64,000 nt of DNA from Petaurus breviceps papuanus (GCA_028583685.1 JAMXIF010001118.1:1838858-1902857); one strand, 5' to 3'. Shown: positions 11,725 through 24,200, numbered from the stretch's first letter. The notes: generated from the sequence alone by a model not told the origin. Numbers and translations are program-made.

Positions 11725-13460
11725 TATTTGTCCTCATGCTAGAAGAGGACTAAAATGATATCATGATGTCAGAATCAATGTACCGTGAGTCTGGCTGTGG
11801 CTGATCATACCAATATATGGTCAGAAGGCTCTACCATAGTTACAGCACAAATAGTCTATAAAACCATCTGGGAGGGAGATGTCTCTGAATTTATGCATCT
11901 CACATGTCTTTCAAGTTACTACAATTCTTCTTTGCTCATAGAGCACAACACTTTCTTTGATGTGGGCATGCCATGCTGGATGATCCTGTATCAACATCTC
12001 CCACTTCTCACAATCAATATTAGAGTTCTTCAGAGAGACATTGAAAGTATCCTTGTATCGCTTTTTCTGATCACAATATGAGCACCTGCCTTGCGTGAGT
12101 TTTCATGGTTAGTATTGGGGCCAGCCCACTAGAGCTGTAGTAGAGTTTGAGTTGTCAAATTAGCTCAGGGAAGGACCTCTATGTCTAGTACCTTATCTTT
12201 CCATGTGATCTTCAGAATCTTCCTAAGACAATTCAAATGGAAGTGATTCAGTTTTCTGGCATGGTGCTGGTTTTCTTTCCAGGTTTCACAGGTAAGAAAC
12301 AATGAGCTCAGCACAAATACTCAATGACGCTGTATACCTTCAGTTTGGTAGACAGTCTAAACTCTCTTCTCTCCTACAACTTTCCTTCAGAGCCTCCTAC
12401 TCCTCTGGCAATGTGTGCATCAACCTCATCATCTGTGTATACATTGCTGGAAAGCATACTGCCAAAGGAAGTGAACTTATCTACAGCATTCAAAGTTCTC
12501 CATTTGCTGTAACTGATGATTCCAAGTATGGAGGGTGTGATGCTGACTGGTCGAGAATTTTTTTCCTTTGTTTTAATTGCTAGGTCAAAATTAGCACAAG
12601 CAGCAGAGAACCGATCCATATTTTGTTGCATCTCAGTCTCAGAGGTTTCCACAATCATCTTCCAAACAAAAAGTTGTGCACCAAATCTTTCTCCACTTTA
12701 ATTTTTACTTTGTAGCTTTTTCAGGTTGAATGATTTACCATCGATGTTGGTAAATGAACTGGATACTATTTTTGGACTCATTGAAGACATCTGACAACAT
12801 TACTGAAAAAACATTAAAAAGCATGGGAGCAAGCACAGAACTGTGCTTCACTGCACTGGTGACTGCGAAAGCACAAGAGCATTGCCCATTATTGAGACCC
12901 ATTCAATCATGCCATCATGAAATTGGCATACTTCTGAATTTCTCTGGGCAACCAAATTTTGCTATGATCTTCAGGCCCTCACAGTTGATAATATCAAAGG
13001 TATTAGTTAGAATGATGAATCTTGTGTGTATAGACCTCTGTTCTGCTCCTGTCATTTCTCCTGTAGTTGTTGGGCAGCAAACACTATGTTGAAGGTTACT
13101 CAGTGCTTTATGAAGCCACACTGGTTTTCCAGTAGAGGACCATACAAGTGGAAGATCAGCCAATTAAGGAGAATGTTGGCAAAAATCTTGTTAGCAATGA
13201 CTGAGAGATCCCCCTGGACTTGTTACAAGCCAACTTATTACCTTTAGCTTTATATAGGTGGACAATAGAGGCATCCTTGAACTGGTTCTGGCTGGCTAAC
13301 TCAAAGGTGAATGAAGCTCTTTGAATTATAATATCTTCAAAAGAGGACTTGTGATTGGAGACTCAACCACTCTGTTCTGAATAGATCCTTTGATTCCTTC
13401 ACTGACAGAGTCCTGTGAGAGACAAGACTGTAAGGGGAGAGGCCTTGGGCATTCTCACCT
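11725..13460 (-). repeat. Decayed non-L1 LINE with reverse transcriptase remnants
   Basis: Minus-strand translation gives, in N-to-C order, stretches typical of a non-LTR reverse transcriptase. These are NKSRGIS, a LLENQCGF-like segment, KIIAKFGCPEKF (near 12930-13000), QFHDGM-like residues, and EMQQNMDRFSAACANFDLAIKTKE (12660-12580). They are followed by NAVDKFTSFGSMLSSNV and DDEVDAHIA. Further downstream (about 12090-11880) GQKKRYKDTFN-like and EKWEMLIQDHPAWHAHI-like residues represent the C-terminal region. Many stops and frame changes make it a dead copy. The clade is uncertain (RTE-like suspected); it is clearly not L1. Confidence 0.85.
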
Positions 13461-14559
13461 CTGAAGCCATATGGCCCCATGAAAATAAATCTGAGTTCTT
13501 TATCTGCCTCAGGACTTGCTTTTTTCTTTCTTTTTTTTTTGCATTTTAAATGAAAGCATTAGAGTTTAAGAGTTTATGACATGACTGAAATGACTAGACA
13601 TCCAAAAGATTCATAGAGTAACTACCATTCACATGAAAATTCTTTAGATTCTTCTTGTCCAGTCCCATGTAGTCTCTATTCAAGGGCTTCTACTCTTTCA
13701 CACAAAATCAGGGAATATTTTTTCCACTGACTGTCATGAATGGATTGACCTCAAAGGAACAACACAGCAGAAAACTGGGGGAGGATTCCCATTCACAGAA
13801 AGCCCTCCATTCTATGGTTCATATATCTGAGCATTTTTGTCTTCAAAATTATCCAGAATGTCTGCTCTGCTAAAAACTGCCTTTCCTCATTCTGAGACAG
13901 TCCACTAATCAGCTAGATGTTACCACTATCCTCAGAGGGCTACAACACTTTCCAGATACATGTAATTGCCTCTAACAGTAGCAGCCAAGGCTGAGAATGA
14001 GCTTCAAATATATAATTTAAATATTTATTTCCATCTGCTGAACATTGCCCCACTCTCTTGAGCTCCCTATTTGACACATTCTTCTTAGTTGACTCAACTG
14101 ATGATAATTGCACAGTGTTTCTTCCTGTTTACTTCCTGTTAGGCATGTGTATCTTAAAGCTGTAAGCTTTATCAGTCATAAGGAGCCTGAAATAATGAAA
14201 GCTGGAATCCTGAAACTGATCTAAGAGTTAGTCCAGGCCGGAGTTATCCAGCTGACTCTTAGAATAAAATCTGGCAGATGGGCAGGGAAAGACAACTAAG
14301 AAAGCAAGATCTAGTTTACTGTAGAACCTCTGCAACATGTACATTTTCCACTTCAATGTTATTGTGATTTTCTTGTATATATCCTCATAGTAATCAGTAG
14401 TTAAATGCTTAAAACCCCATAAAAGAAGGGTTTTGTACTGAGAATTGTGCATCTGCCCTATGTTGTCTGAAACCAGGACTCCATGTCACTTCCTGGACAT
14501 TTCTAGACCATGCTGCCTTTACTCCAGTCCTCTCCTTAACTAGGTGACCTAGCATATCC

Positions 14560-14765
14560 AGCAGTGGGCTTAGAGTCCAGCAGACCTGAGTTCAAATCCA
14601 ACCTAGGACATGTCCTAGATGTGTGACCCTGGGAAAGTCACTTAACTTCTGTTTTCCTCAGTTGCCTCAATTTTGAAATAGATATAATAATTACTTATCA
14701 TAATCAGGTTATTTGTGAGGATCAAATGAGTAGGTATTTATAAAGCATTTAGCATTGTGCCTGAC
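14560..14765 (+). repeat. MIR-like SINE
   Basis: The copy has gagttcaaatccaacctagg, gtgtgaccctgggaaagtca, a gcctcaattttgaaatag segment, and the tail gtgaggatcaaatgag with gcatttagcattgtgcctg. Confidence 0.75.
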
Positions 14766-14769
14766 ATAA

Positions 14770-15008
14770 TTGTCATTTAGTCATTTTTCACTTGTGTTTA
14801 ACCCTTTGTGATTTTCCTGACAAAGATACTGGAGTGAGTTGCTATTCCCTTCTCTGACTCATTTTACAGATTAGGAAACTGAGGTAAACAGGGTTAATTG
14901 TCTTGCCAGTCACACAGCTAGTAAGTATCTGAGGTCAGATTTTTAACTCAAATGAGTCGTCCTGACTCCAGGCTGGGCATTCTATCTACTGAGCCACCTA
15001 GCTGCCTG
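14770..15008 (-). repeat. Marsupial tRNA-derived SINE (long form)
   Basis: Antisense copy: the tail (tcatttagtcatttttcac), then attttacagattaggaaact, cacagctagtaagt, and the head complement gagccacctagctgcc. Confidence 0.8.
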
Positions 15009-15189
15009 GCCTGATGTTGTAGCCTGTGAATACATGCTTATCCCCCCTCTTCCCCTCTCTTCCTTCCCTTCCTATGAGGATCACCTAGTCCCTAGACTCT
15101 GACAGGTTATTTCTCCACATTATCTTGCCTAGAACCAATCTTACATATCATTTTCTGGCCATTTCCAAGCTAGACTGCAACATACTGCA

Positions 15190-15420
15190 GTTACTCTCTT
15201 TTTGCTTTCTAAAGTTTTATTTTATTTTAAAGTTTATTTTTTATTTTATTTTAAAGTTATACTTTTTAATCTTCCTAATTGGAATTTAAGTTCCTTGAGT
15301 TCGGGAACTATCAGACTAGCTTTCATTTATATTTCCAGTACTTAGCACAGTCCTTGGTATATAGTAAATGCTTAATAAGTTATTTATCATTCATCATTCA
15401 AAAAATCTCTCACAAGTTAA
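15190..15420 (+). repeat. L2-type LINE 3' end
   Basis: Sense L2 tail: ggaatttaagttccttgag, acttagcacagtccttggta and tatagtaaatgcttaataa. Just upstream a 25-bp T/A-rich stretch (attttattttaaag) is duplicated in tandem. Confidence 0.65.
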
Positions 15421-15769
15421 ACTGCAGAGCTGAATGATGAAGAATGGTGTTGGGGGGAAAAAAGATATGGTGAGAGGAAAAAGCAAATGAGCAAGGCCCT
15501 AGGGCCAGGTAAATGAAGGGAAGCAAACTAGGACAAGTGTTTAAAATAATTCAGTTTAATTAGTTCTATGAAGAAAGAGTTTGCTAAACAAAGGTAAATG
15601 TTGACCCAGGTCTTTTCTGAATCACCACCAAATACAAATTACTGAACTGTGAATTAAGGAAGTTTTATTGTTATCTTACTGTCACCTTTAAACCCCAATT
15701 GCAAAATTCACTGTCAATTTTTCTTAGTGTTGTTACAATTTTAAAATAATTCTTAGTCACCTCCTTAAG

Positions 15770-15900
15770 AGGAAGTGTGGTCTACAAGTTAGACATCTGG
15801 ACTTAAATCCAAGAAAACTTCTTTTTATGTCCTATTTTTCACCTATACTGGCTGTGTGACCCTGGGGTAAATTATTCAACCTCTTGGTGCTCTAGGCGAA
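15770..15900 (+). repeat. MIR/SINE-like fragment
   Basis: The segment shows agtgtggtctacaagttag, an acttaaatccaag box and ggctgtgtgaccctggggta. Confidence 0.55.
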
Positions 15901-16498
15901 TAAGTCTAATATATATTTCAGAGGAACTACTGACTTGCATTGGTAAGGGGCACTTCCTCTTTTGTCTCCTATGTCAAAGAAATAATAAGTACAATCTCCC
16001 ATGGGTCAAGAATTGTGTCTCAATTCTTATGTTTCAATGCTACAACCAAGGAGGATCTGGGTTAGTGAGCAAACTGTTCATCTTATAATTTATGTGATAC
16101 AAAAGCAGAAGGAACATACATTTGATATAGAATATTTATACTTTGCAAGTCAAACTTATTTATAAAACAAAAGTAATCAATTAATTAAACATGAAATATG
16201 CAATACATTGTAAATACATATAACTATTACCTGTAGTATTTAATTTAATCAATTATTTAAAAGCTGTTTCTTATTTTTATTTCACACTTCATATATGAAA
16301 TAAATGCCAGGAGAGTAAGTGAGGAGGTAAAATCATATATTGCTCTCTATCTTGGAGGCATATTTAAGTGCTTTGGAATATATAACTAGCTATACAGAAA
16401 GAGATGATCATTAACGGTTTCACTTGACTTCCTCAAATGAAATAATTGAAGCTGAAAAAGCTTGGATTTAACATGTTTGATTTAAAAAACACAAACAC

Positions 16499-19385
16499 AG
16501 GGGCGGTGTCAAAATGGTGGAGTAGAAACAGGACCTCCAGGAGGCTCTGGCTCTTACCACCTCCAATCCATGTAAAAGAGGACTGTGAATAAACTTAGGA
16601 GCTACAGAACCCACAAAATGACACAGAGAAGCTAACCTTCCTCTGAGGACAGTCTGGAAAGCCTGCAGGAATCTGCCAACACAGTGCTTTGGCAGCTGAG
16701 CCCAGACCCATGCCAAGGTTTTAGTCCCAGGGCGGGCCTGTCCAGTCCCCTGCTGGAGGGACTGCAGATCACCAGCAGCTGTGGTGGTCCAGAATTATCA
16801 AGACATAGATGCGAATGACAAAGTGAGAGGTCAGTACAGTGTGGATTTGGGGACCTAGTAGTTGAGAGTGCATCAGCTTTTGCCCCCAGGGCAAGAAGCC
16901 CCTGAAGTCTGTAGCTCAGCCCCCACCACATGGCAGCGTCAGCTCCTGGCCTGAAGAGTGTAGGGGGACCAAACGACCAGTCTGAGGGGTAATCCCTCTT
17001 GCTTTAATCTTCTTGGATCTGGATTGCAGTCTAGGGTGGAGGTCCTGGGGTATGTGACCAGGTTGCCAGAGCACATGGAGGCTTCAGAGACGGTACCCAA
17101 CTAATACCTTTGGCAGCTGAGAAAACTACAGCTTTTGGTAGGAAACTGCCCTGTCTGGTAGCAGAGTCCTACTGTGGCAAAAAGCCCAAAAGTCAAGTAA
17201 TTGAGTGGCAACATGCCCAGGCAAAGGAAACAAAGCAAATGGAAAAAACCTAACATTAGACTCCTATTTTGGGGACAAAAAGGAGCAAAACATGGAACAG
17301 GAGGAAGACAGTGAAGGCAGAACTGCTGCACCAAAAGCTTCAAAGGAAAATACAAGATGGTTATAGGCCACAGAGGACCTTAAGAAGCATATAAGAGAAG
17401 TGGAGAAAAAATTGGGTAGAGAAATGAGGACAATGCAAGAAAATTACAAAATGAGAGTCAACAGCCTGACTGAGGAAAATACACCTTAAAAATATACTAA
17501 CTCAAATGGCAAAAGAGGCTCAAAAAGGCAATGAGGAAAAGAATGCCTTAAAAAGCCAAATTTTCCAGATGGAAAAAGAATTTCAAAAGCTCACTGAGGA
17601 GAATCATTCCTTCAGAATTAGACTGGAGCAAATGGAACCTAATGACATTATCAGAAAGCAAGATGCTGTTAAACAGATCCGAAAAAAGGAAAGAATAGAA
17701 GGCAATGCGAAATACCTCATACGAAAAACCACTGACCTAGAAAAGAGATCCAGGAGAGATAATTTAAAAATTATTGGACTACCTGAAAGCCATGATCAAA
17801 GAAAGAACCTAGAAATTATCCTCCAAGAAATTATCAAGGAAAACTGCCCTGATGTTTTAGAACCAGAGGGCAAAATAGAAGTTGAAAGAATGCAATGATC
17901 ACCTCCTAAAAAAGATCCCAAAAAGAAAACTCCTAGGAATATTATAGCTAGGTTCCAAAATTCCCAGATCAAGGAGAGAATATTACAAGCAGCCAGGAAG
18001 AAACAATTTCAATATTGTGGAAACATAATCAGGAAAACTCAGAATCTGGAAGCTTCTACACTGAGGGATTGAAGGGCCTGGAATATGATATTCCAGAGGG
18101 CAAAGGAGCTGGGATTAAAACCAAGAATCACCTACCCAGCAAAACTGAGTATCATGTTTCAGGGGAAAATATGGTCATTCAGTGGAATAGAGGACTTTCA
18201 AGCATTCTTGCTGAAAAAACCAGAGTTGAATAGAAAATTTGACATTCAGATACAAGAAGCAAGAGAAGCATGAGAAGGTAAACAGGGAAAAGAAATCATA
18301 AGGAACTATCAAAGTTGAACTATTAACATTACTACATGGAAAAATGATAATTGTAACTGATGAAACTTTTCTCAGTATGAAAATAGTTAAAGGGAATATA
18401 AATATATATATACACACACATTTATAAATATATGTATATATACATATATACACATATATGTCTATATTGGAGGGTATACGGGCATATGAATACATATGTG
18501 AATGTGTGTATATGTGTTTACAGGTATACATAGAAAGAGGGCACAGGACCAATTTAACAGGAACGGATGATATTTAAAAGGTGAAATTAAGAGGTGAGAG
18601 AGGAATATAATGAGAGGAGATGGTGAGAGACAGAATGGAGTAAACTATCTCATATAGAAGAGGCAAGAGAAAATGGTTACAATGGAGGGGAAGAATAGGA
18701 AGGCAAAAGGGAATGGGTCTACCTTATTCTCATTTAATTTTGCTCAGGGAGGTAATGAAATACACACTAAATAGGGTATCTCACCCTACAGGAGAGTAGG
18801 GCGAAAGGGGATGAGGAGGGGATGATGGAAGGGAAGGCAGGCTGGGGGGGAGGGAAGTTGGAAGTATCCACTTTTTAAAAAGGGATGGGATCAAAACAGA
18901 GAATAGAACAAGTGGAAGGTGGGATAGGAGGGAGGGAAATATAGTCAGTCTTTTACGATATATCTATTATGTTAATGTTTTGAATTAGCTTCACATGTAC
19001 AAACTATACTGAACTGCTTATCTTCCCATTAAGGCTGGGTGACAAGGGAGGAAGGGAATGAATCTGGGATTTAAGTTTTAAAATCAAATGTTAAAATATA
19101 TATATATATATACATATACACTATTATTAATACTATTTTGCACATAATTGGGAAATAAGATATACAGGAACTGGGGCATAGAGATCTACCATGACTTACT
19201 GGAAAAGTTGAAGGGAGTATGGGAGAAGATATGGGAGAGCACAGATTGGAGGAGGGGATATCCTGTGGGACTGCTATTTTGGGGTGATGGGTAGGGGAAA
19301 AACGGGGAGAAAATTTGTAACTCAAAATCTGGTGGAAATGAATGATGTCAATCAGAAGTTAATAAAGCATATAAAAAATAAAAAT
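16499..19385 (+). mobile_element. HAL1-like (half-LINE-1) element, copy 1, 2.9 kb with TSD
   Basis: This is a complete-looking insertion flanked by the exact 15-bp duplication aaaaaacacaaacac (16484-16498 and 19386-19400). It starts ggggcggtgtcaaaatggtg and has a roughly 0.7-kb GC-richer leader. A single L1 ORF1-like coding region follows (recognisable at about 17210-18270), then a 1.1-kb noncoding 3' region. The element ends ttaataaagcatataaaaaa with an A-rich tail. No ORF2, endonuclease or reverse transcriptase is present. That architecture defines HAL1 elements, which copy themselves with help from an L1. The 3' region carries TA and CA microsatellites (about 18400-18530 and 19090-19125). 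A second copy lies at 47242-50011 in reverse. Confidence 0.9.
17506..17898 (+). pseudogene. L1 ORF1p-like coding remnant of HAL1 copy 1
   Basis: A 130-codon open stretch. The first half is a charged coiled coil (AKEAQKGNEEKNALKSQ, FQKLTEENHSFRIRLEQME). It leads into the ORF1p RNA-recognition-like core marked by EKRSRRDNLKIIGLPES and by LQEIIKENCPDVLEPEGKIE. The related C-terminal region (PRITYPAKLSIMFQGK and FQAFLLKKPELNRKFDIQ, about 18085-18273) continues in another frame. The coding region is therefore broken by frameshifts, and the likely original start lies upstream near 17213. It is a dead copy of a nucleic-acid-binding chaperone protein. Confidence 0.85.
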
Positions 19386-20059
19386 AAAAAACACAAACAC
19401 CTGTTTTAAATGGGAATTTGATTTGAAAATTATGTCCTTTTAAAATACACTACACTGTTTAAGCAATACTTTTCTTTAGATGTGGTATTTCTTGACAGGG
19501 AAATAAAAAACAAAACCTTAAAATAGAACAATTAGCATTTGGTGCTATTTTTACTTTTGGAAACATGGTAAAGGTATAAGGGCATATTTTGATATGCCTG
19601 AAGACAGAATTACAGTTATTGATGGATCCTATATGAGCACATTAATGTTTTTCAACTACAAATGTTTGCATCACTTATCAAAACTCAATGGGGAAAAAAG
19701 AAACCTTAATGAGCCCATAATCAGAATAAGGGTGAGTCTCAGAAAATATTTGAACCTCCATTTTTCAGATACTTTACAAATAGTATTTTTGTATGATGAT
19801 TTAACAACTAGTTTAAAGTACAGAAATATTTTGAGAAGTCAGTATCTATCCTTGTCTGGTAATCTGCTCTACAGGGAAGAAAAAAGGGAATCACAGAACA
19901 AAACACTTTAAGTTTTAATATTGATTTGCATACATGTTATTAGTTTGCTTATGCAACAAAATTACCACATAAACAGTTATTCTCATACTATTATTACAAA
20001 TAAGCACTAAGCCAAATATCTCAACTCTCATTCTTAATATAAGGGATTTCTGTAGTAAG

Positions 20060-20170
20060 ATTCATAGAATTTTAGTCCAGAATCTTAGTTCAGTGTCGTC
20101 ATTCCACTGATAAGCAACTGAAGGCCCAGATAGAATGAATGACTTGCCTTAGGTTATATAGCTTGTTTTA
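20060..20170 (-). repeat. MIR-like fragment
   Basis: Antisense MIR pattern: tcattccactgataagcaac, gaaggcccagatagaatgaa and cttgccttaggtta. Confidence 0.5.
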
Positions 20171-20334
20171 TACTAAGTCTAAATTAACCATTTAAATCAA
20201 AATGATCAGTTAATTAAAGTAATTAAAATGATGGATTCATTCTGTCAAATCAACCTATTAACACTTAGTTGCAGTGTCCTTTTTATTGATCTTACTCTCT
20301 ATCCACTAACCTACAAAGTCTCAGGCTCATATAT

Positions 20335-20450
20335 GATTTATTCATTAAAAAACATTTATTGAGTGACTACAGTATTATGTTCAAGGCTCTGGGAATACAA
20401 AGGGCAAAAAAGACCCTGCTTTCAAGGAGCTCATAGTCTACTTAAGGAAT
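20335..20450 (-). repeat. L2-type LINE 3' end (antisense)
   Basis: The fragment has aacatttattgagtgactac, then ggctctgggaatacaaaggg, and ctttcaaggagctcatagtc, the antisense L2 tail. Confidence 0.7.
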
Positions 20451-20524
20451 ATGAAATGTTTATATTAATATAAAATGTTTATCAAGTAAATCTCAGAAAG
20501 TGAAAGAAAATAAAATTTTATACA

Positions 20525-20875
20525 GTAGCTATTCCAGGCACTGTGTTAAGTGCCTTTTATTTTTAAACAAATATCATCTTACTTCATCCTCAAAGCAATA
20601 ACCCTGAGAGTTCGATGTTATTGGATAGCAAATTAGTCCTGGAGTCAGGAAGGCTTGAGTTCAAATGTTACCTCAGACATTTACCAGTATGTTTAACTTT
20701 GTACAAGTGATATCACCTCCGTTTGCCTCTGTTTCTTCAAACATAAAAAAGAGGATAATATTACCTAACTCTCAGGGTTGTTGTTGTGAGGATCAAATGA
20801 TAGTATTCTTAAAGTGCTTAGCACAGAGCCTGTACATAGTAGATGTTACATAAGTACTAGCTATTATTATTACTT
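20525..20875 (+). repeat. MIR-like SINE copies
   Basis: At 20632-20875 a sense MIR-type copy shows gagttcaaatgttacctcag, a gttgttgtgaggatcaaatg tail and gtgcttagcacagagcctg. A shorter fragment with the opposite pattern lies at about 20525-20620. Confidence 0.65.
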
Positions 20876-20974
20876 ATGGGTAATAGCCTGTGCAAAGGCA
20901 TGATGGTATAATATCATGTTGCGGAGAGGCATCAGCAAGCAAACCAATATGGGACATCAGCCTGTAAAGAATCT

Positions 20975-21710
20975 GACCTAGAAATATCCTGGAGCAATGT
21001 ACAATAATTTGCATATTATCTCCCCAAAATTGTGAGCTCCTTGTAAAGTTAATGGGGTTTAAGATCTTCCTGCCCATTAATAGACCTCACCTGGAGCCCA
21101 TTAAGGGAAGCTTGCTTAGGGGAAGCTTGCTTGTAGGAAGTATTTCACACATTTTGTTAATTTCTAATTAGGCACTGAGTCACACGGGTTGTGATGGCTT
21201 CTGGTTCTGAGAAGTATATATATACTCTGAGTTGACATTTTGCTTTGGGGGCTTGCTTATGAGAAGGATCTTGTGATCCCCTGGTCGAGATTCTGAGTGG
21301 CCATATGTTCAAAGCTCCCTAACTGCTCAGATGTAAAGGGATGTATGTAAAGTGTGTAGTTGATTCAGGCAGACAGAGTCCTAGTTTTGGTTTTTATTTC
21401 TCTACTTACATTTTCTTTGTACTTTCTGTTTTTATTTTTTCTGAAGTTCAGGGTGCTGACTTTTCCCCTGAACTAGTGTATATATATAAAAAAATTGCTG
21501 ACCCCTTAAACAGCCATATTTCCTAGTAAAGCATATCTGAGAACCTGTGCTAGCAACCATCCTGGGTATGCCAGTGTGGTTGCCACTACACTCCTCAAGG
21601 GCAGAGACTGTTTTTTTTGCTTTTCTTTGTATTGGCAGCACTCAGTATAGTGCCTAGCACATAATAGGAAATAAATAATTACTCAATAACTGACTGACCA
21701 TATGGAGTGG
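20975..21710 (+). repeat. L2-type LINE 3' end, split by a solo LTR
   Basis: The sense L2 tail starts before 21041 (attatctccccaaaattgtg, agctcct). It resumes at 21591 (ctcctcaagggcagagactg, agtgcctagcacataatagg). The halves join cleanly once the LTR at 21042-21590 is ignored, with ctcct duplicated at the junction. The L2 copy was therefore present before the LTR arrived. Confidence 0.85.
21042..21590 (+). mobile_element. Solo LTR fossil of an endogenous retrovirus-like element
   Basis: A 549-bp segment begins TGTAAAG and ends CACTACA. It is flanked by the 5-bp duplication ctcct (21037-21041 and 21591-21595), the signature of an LTR integration. It carries a TATA-like gtatatatatac near 21216. 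No internal viral region is present, so the provirus was reduced to one LTR. A related LTR lies at about 60610-61232. It is old, inserted in an even older L2 tail. The family is not identified. Confidence 0.85.
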
Positions 21711-22009
21711 GCATTTAATCTCAGCAAAGATTGAGGTGACAATAGCCTTTGCATTTAAAGCTTGGTGCTATTAACCATCACTGAGTAGGGATACTTTTCT
21801 TGTCATAAATGAAAACTCTGTGAACAGATTCATGGTGTTACATTGTAAAGGTAAACCAATTGATCATTCAATGAAGGGAAAAAGAGAAGGAATTTTGGGA
21901 AAAAGACTGGGAAGAGTTAGGCTCCTGAGGATTGTAGAGGTCCTGGCTTCTGTGACTACCTTTCCTAATGGTGGGGCTAGACAAATGGACAGATGGAAAG
22001 TGTTGCTCA

Positions 22010-22190
22010 AATGTATGTATACATATATGTATAAAACACATATGTAACATATACATAGATACACAACAGTTACTCAGATATATACACATATGTATATGTA
22101 TGTGTGTATATATACACATATGTATATGTATGTGTGTATATATACACATATACATGTATAAACACTATACACAGACACCACATATAGCAG
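22010..22190. repeat. TA/CA-rich region with a 30-bp tandem repeat
   Basis: Two exact consecutive 30-bp units at about 22079-22108 and 22109-22138 contain tatacacatatgtatatg. A partial third unit follows, inside a longer alternating purine-pyrimidine tract. Confidence 0.9.
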
Positions 22191-22554
22191 CATATACACA
22201 TCTAGCATTAGTCTTCAGGGAAAGCTTTGGGCAAAATAATATAATCAAGTCGTTTCTGGAAGCCAGAAGTGATGGGGCCTATTCTATCGATATTAAACAA
22301 AGTGATTTTTGTTTGCTGATTAAAATGTCAAATAGGAACAGCAACAATAAATTAGTCATTTACAAGGCAAGAAAATAGACCATTGATGTCAAAATCCTGT
22401 TCTATTGCTACTTTCAAAGGTATGCATATTTCGACAATTATTTCATTATAAGTAGCAAGCAAATATCTGAAAAGGAATGAATAGTGATTGGATCTGTGAT
22501 TTCAGTAGTATAGGGAGTACCCAGATAAGGAAACTCTTGCTACCAATGCAAACC

Positions 22555-22690
22555 TGAACCTTCTTTGCAATTTGTAATCTTTAGTAGTCGCCTGGGTTAG
22601 ACAGCCAGTATATGTCAGAGGTGGGATGTGAATGCAAATTTTCTTGGTTCCAAGTTCAATTAAACAAGCACTGCCTTTTCTGTGACTATC
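22555..22690 (-). repeat. MIR-like fragment
   Basis: Antisense pattern: cctgggttagacagccagta, gtcagaggtgggatgtgaat and ttaaacaagcactgcc. Confidence 0.5.
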
Positions 22691-22929
22691 CAGAGCCCTT
22701 CCCTCCCCCAAAATTACAAGATAGCATACTATCAAATACTTTTACATTTTGGTTACATATGCTCATAACATCAACATCTATAGATTATTCAATCACCTAT
22801 TCCAAAACTAATTTTTTAAAATTTATATGTAATAGAACTAATATTTTCCATTTTCACAAAATGAAAAGTAACAGCTCAATAATTTACCCAGTGATTCTTC
22901 TTTCTTGATAGCCACAGAAAAAAGAGCAT

Positions 22930-23030
22930 ATTATATAGATATAGATGTGTGTATACATATACATAAACATATATGTGTATATACACATGTGAATATATCT
23001 ATATTCATCTATATTTATCTACCTTCAATA
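22930..23030. repeat. AT-rich microsatellite
   Basis: Imperfect alternating TA/CA/TG motifs (gtgtatatacacatgtg) with atctatatt units. Confidence 0.75.
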
Positions 23031-24200
23031 CCTTATTCGTATACAGAATTATTATAATTAGAACTTGACTGCATGGAACTTTAAAAGCCCATTCTTTGGG
23101 TTATCTCTTGTGCTCCATTATTTTTTTTGAAAAATTGGAAATTAGATTGCATCAGAAAGATTGTAAATGTGCAAAAACCCTTAGAATGCATGCTAACCTA
23201 TTTCTTTCTTCATGTCATGCTGAGATAGGAACTCTTTTAAAGTAAAAAAAAAGTTTTTGATCACAGTAGCACATAATACAATTTCACAGCAGGACCCAAA
23301 ATTGATAAATGGGAAAAGATTTGTGGCAAAAAAGTGGAAAATCTTTAATAGTTTTAGCATTGGCATTTCTAAGAATAATAAAGCATTCATTTTAAACTTA
23401 TCTTGTTGATTTTTTGTTATTCATTGAAATATGTTATATATTATATACAATTCACTAAGTAATTGTTGCTATTCAGTTTATCTTTGTAGATGCCTATTCA
23501 CTAAGGTTTTAGTTGTGATATCAAATATCAAGAAATAATATTGACAGCATCTTCATCTAAAGTTCTTGATCTCATCTAAATAATTTAATTTTATTATTAT
23601 TCTTTTGAAGAGAAAAAAGGCAAGTAGAAAAGTAGATCCTTCTTCCTTTAAGCCTGGCAACTTAGTCTTTCTTAACTAAGTTTAGAAAGGTCTTTGATTA
23701 ATTAAGATGGCTGTATCTTGGTTTACCTTTGATCAGCTTGACAGAGGGAACTATTAAAGAGGGAGTATCTCTCTGTTAATCAATTGAAGTATCCCTTAGT
23801 TAGTGAAGGACAAAATCTAGCGAGATGACCCTTTATTTATTTACTCAGTAAGGAAACCTTCAGTTTTCTAGGAAAATAAATTCCCATATATATGCCTCCA
23901 ATAGTAATATAGTAGTAATTCTGTTTGGTAAGTAAGAAGACTTAAATTAGACTTTCTACTAGGACCTTATTCTTTTTGTAGAATTTTGTCTTTTGACAAG
24001 GCCAGAATCTTATTTTCATTCATAATAGTGACCAATTATTCTGGATTTATTTCTTTTTTTAAGTATTCTAGCTAATGCTTTCTGCTCTTAAATTTGCTTG
24101 TTTACATTTAATCAGTGGAAGGCATAAAACTTATTTCTGCTTGGTGATCTTTTGTTCTCCATTGGTTCATAGGTATATATTTCCTATTTAAGAATTAAGG

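Noticed and set aside
12302-13247. Several overlapping plus-strand open frames
   Set aside because: They are antisense shadows of the decayed LINE reverse transcriptase on the minus strand.
18175-18552. 125-codon minus-strand open frame
   Set aside because: Antisense to the HAL1 element and its TA/CA microsatellite.
19594-19911. 105-codon plus-strand open frame
   Set aside because: No family resemblance, no splice or promoter context, and AT-rich composition typical of intron. Chance frame.
21868-22378. Open frames rich in Ile, His, Tyr and Cys
   Set aside because: Products of the TA/CA microsatellite, not proteins.
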